A DNA stretch of 8,300 nt from the NCBI GenBank assembly GCA_009783805.1, contig WRCU01000051.1:1-8300 (forward strand), given 5' to 3'. Below, piece by piece: positions 6,643 through 8,300 of this stretch (its first letter is position 1; the number at the start of each line of letters is the position of its first letter). A model generated the notes under the pieces. It searched no databases and was not told the DNA's origin. It was given only the letters and a program-made list of their open reading frames with translations. Source of the stretch: Oscillospiraceae bacterium (GTDB lineage Bacteria; Bacillota; Clostridia; WRCU01). The position numbers were made by a program, and so were the translations under genes.

Positions 6643-6687
6643 GCGCCCCACCTCATATGGTATATCATCCTGACCCCCGCCCTAGGT

Positions 6688-6740
6688 CCGTCATTGCGAA
6701 GAGCGAGATTGCCGCGTCGTTGCACTCCTCGCAATGACGG
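6688..6740. repeat. 53-bp imperfect palindrome with 18-bp terminal inverted repeats
   Basis: The left arm CCGTCATTGCGAAGAGCG (6688-6705) and the right arm (6723-6740) are reverse complements with two mismatches, separated by 17 bases. The transcript of either strand would form a long stem-loop. The unit resembles the widespread intergenic palindrome built on GTCATTGCGAGGAG and GGCAATCTC. Its arm sequence reappears at 15-24 and 56-65. It encodes no transposase and is too small to be autonomous, so it could be a MITE-like or REP-like element. It lies upstream of yceD and downstream of the deacetylase gene. Confidence 0.8.
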
Positions 6741-6751
6741 TACTAATACCA

Positions 6752-6793
6752 CCCTGAGCCTTACACCTGTCATCCTGGGCCCTACGCCCGTCA
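6752..6793. repeat. Two tandem 21-bp repeat units abutting the deacetylase stop codon
   Basis: Two diverged copies lie at 6752-6772 (starting CCCTGAGCC, ending TGTCA) and 6773-6793 (starting TCCTGGGCC, ending CGTCA). They match the units at 2967-3009 in length, start and end. The second copy ends one base before the deacetylase stop codon (6797-6795), so the array sits exactly at the gene end. Confidence 0.65.
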
Positions 6794-6794
6794 C

Positions 6795-8300
6795 CTACAG
6801 GTAGCCGTTCGCCCGCGCCCAAACGGCCCACTGGGCGTACGAAGGCCGGATCGGGTCTATGAGCGACGGCACGTGGAATATGTCCCTCAGGCGCATGTCG
6901 CGCATGGCGATGCCGTCGACGGCACGCCGCCCCTGCTCCAGGTAGTCCTTCCCCCAGACGATGCCGCTGTCGCTGGATACCGTCCCGAAGTAGGCGAACC
7001 CGCTCGCCTTCAGGTAATCGAACTTAGGGTCCGTGAAGGCGACCCTCTCGCCGTAAGGGTATATGTAGACGCTGGTCGGCCCTACGAGCGGCAGCACCTC
7101 CCTGGCCCACCTATCAGTGTCGTTGACCAGCAGGCTGAGCGATATGGCCGCCGTATGGCGATGGCCCTGCGAGTGGCTGGCGAAGGTCCAGCCGGTTTCC
7201 TTCAGCCTAGCCACGACCTCCCTGGCCCCGGCCACCTCATCATCGTACCCCGCCCAAGCAGGCTCATCCGTCCTATAGCCCAGTATGCCGTAGAAGCCGG
7301 TCAAGGCTATGCAACCCTTGGCGTTGTTCATGGAGAAGTCGGGATGCTCCCTGACGAACGCGTCCAGGATGGGGACTATTTCATTTTCACCCGATATCAC
7401 AGCGTTCCCGGCCATGTCGGTCGAGTGGGTGAGCACGTCGCCGCCCTCGCCCAGCACGAGCTTGGTAACCTGCCCGTCCTTGACCATGTACTCGTAGTAG
7501 TTCATGTCGTCGATGCTGATGATGAGCGGCTTCTTCCCCTTCGGGACGTAGACGGGCTTCCTCGTCACCGAAACGGTCCTGCCGGTACCGTCGAACTCGG
7601 CGTCGTACAGGTCATTGATGTCGACGAGGCAATAGCCCTTCTCATGGAGTTGGCGCAATGACTCCTTGAACTCATGGACGGTCGTGAAGAAGGCCTCCTG
7701 CGAGTGCATGTTGTACCCGGCGGCGGTCCTGAAGGCCCTCTCCGGGTAGGCTATGAGGGGGTGGTAGAATATGTGGAGGACCACGCCGTCGTAAGCCTCC
7801 ACGTCCCAGCATGATGAGATCAGGTTTTGGGTGCGCGGGTCATCCGGAAAGTATTCGGCCAGTACGGCGACCAGCCCCTTGGCCTCCTCAAATGAATGCC
7901 CCTTGATGAGCGACGTCGCCCTGTCGGTATGGTCGGCCTTAAACGCGGCCAACGCCAGGCCATACATAACCTCCGTCGCCTCCGCATACGCGGCGCCGTA
8001 CGCCCTGCATACGTCGAGGCTCCTCACGGCTTCCAAGGCCCTTCCGTCACCGTAGGCCTCCATGCCGGCCCGGTACGCTGCCCTGGCCAGGCCCGACCCG
8101 AGCGCCAATTCGTACCGCGAGTCGTGGGAGGCGTCCCAATACCCTTTGCCCTTGAGGAAGTCGGCCAACAGCAGGAAGTCACCCTCCTGGCCGTCCCCGT
8201 CTAGCCCATATAGGCTCGCCGCGGCCCTGTCGTACAGATAGTCCACGCAGGCGGCTATCTCCAGCCTTAAGGCCTCCTCGTCATGGCCTCCGTCGATCAT
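6795..8300 (-). CDS. Polysaccharide deacetylase-like protein with helical repeat region (5' end outside window)
   Basis: The frame is open to the window edge, and 501 residues are visible. The true start is probably upstream, because a signal peptide or membrane anchor expected for this family is absent; the ATG at the edge may be internal. Residues 1 to about 165 are alpha-helical and TPR-like (for example LARAAYRAGMEAYGDGRALE at 71-90). A NodB-type region follows: IISIDDMNYYEY (260-271) with the D-D metal and base motif, SHSQGH (375-380) with the metal-binding histidines, and YIYPYGE (412-418). DGVVLHIFYHPLIAYPERAF (171-190) is probably the first strand region. Such proteins remove acetyl groups from cell-wall or exopolysaccharide sugars outside the cytoplasm. 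The actual substrate is unknown, and the large insertion between motifs 1 and 2 (about 110 residues) makes it divergent. Confidence 0.8.
   Translation of the reverse strand: MIDGGHDEEALRLEIAACVDYLYDRAAASLYGLDGDGQEGDFLLLADFLKGKGYWDASHDSRYELALGSGLARAAYRAGMEAYGDGRALEAVRSLDVCRAYGAAYAEATEVMYGLALAAFKADHTDRATSLIKGHSFEEAKGLVAVLAEYFPDDPRTQNLISSCWDVEAYDGVVLHIFYHPLIAYPERAFRTAAGYNMHSQEAFFTTVHEFKESLRQLHEKGYCLVDINDLYDAEFDGTGRTVSVTRKPVYVPKGKKPLIISIDDMNYYEYMVKDGQVTKLVLGEGGDVLTHSTDMAGNAVISGENEIVPILDAFVREHPDFSMNNAKGCIALTGFYGILGYRTDEPAWAGYDDEVAGAREVVARLKETGWTFASHSQGHRHTAAISLSLLVNDTDRWAREVLPLVGPTSVYIYPYGERVAFTDPKFDYLKASGFAYFGTVSSDSGIVWGKDYLEQGRRAVDGIAMRDMRLRDIFHVPSLIDPIRPSYAQWAVWARANGYL

Noticed and set aside
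1..8300. CRISPR array, tRNA, rRNA, phage or defence genes
   Set aside because: No regularly spaced identical repeats, cloverleaf-like sequence or recognisable protein of these classes was found on either strand.

Overview
The window is a compact, GC-rich bacterial segment (about 60% GC by eye, not counted). All seven recognisable genes lie on the minus strand, so transcription runs from high to low coordinates. The best guess for the host is an anaerobic, Clostridia-like Bacillota. The reasons are a Re-type citrate synthase, a type Ic aspartate aminotransferase, a cysteine-rich YceD followed by a zinc-ribbon L32, and a PDZ/radical-SAM/DUF512 gene directly upstream of der. Dehalococcoidia or another anaerobic lineage with Re-citrate synthase cannot be excluded from sequence alone.

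Layout in the direction of transcription: (1) 8300-6795, the C-terminal part of a polysaccharide-deacetylase-like protein with a helical, TPR-like N-terminal region, cut by the window edge. (2) 6794-6643, a junction filled by an imperfect palindrome and two tandem repeat units. (3) yceD (6642-6148) and rpmF (6109-5936), a ribosome-linked pair ending at a clear intrinsic terminator (5838-5816). (4) The DUF512 gene (5755-4334) and der (4331-3012), two bases apart and probably translationally coupled, der starting at TTG. (5) 3011-2885, a junction holding the same repeat family, then a promoter and a very strong ribosome binding site. (6) Re-citrate synthase (2884-1499), then an aspartate aminotransferase (1384-122). 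(7) 121-1, a third repeat cluster.

Two functional themes stand out. YceD, L32 and Der all concern the large ribosomal subunit, with the uncharacterised DUF512 protein tied to Der by position. Re-citrate synthase and aspartate aminotransferase both use oxaloacetate. Together they suggest a biosynthetic branch from oxaloacetate through citrate and 2-oxoglutarate to glutamate, with exchange between glutamate and aspartate.

Most of the window is ordinary housekeeping sequence, and I see no phage, CRISPR, defence system, tRNA or rRNA. What deserves a second look is the interspersed repeat family at three gene junctions, the DUF512-der coupling, the Re-citrate synthase/aminotransferase pair, and the separation of yceD-rpmF from the fatty-acid genes that often follow it.
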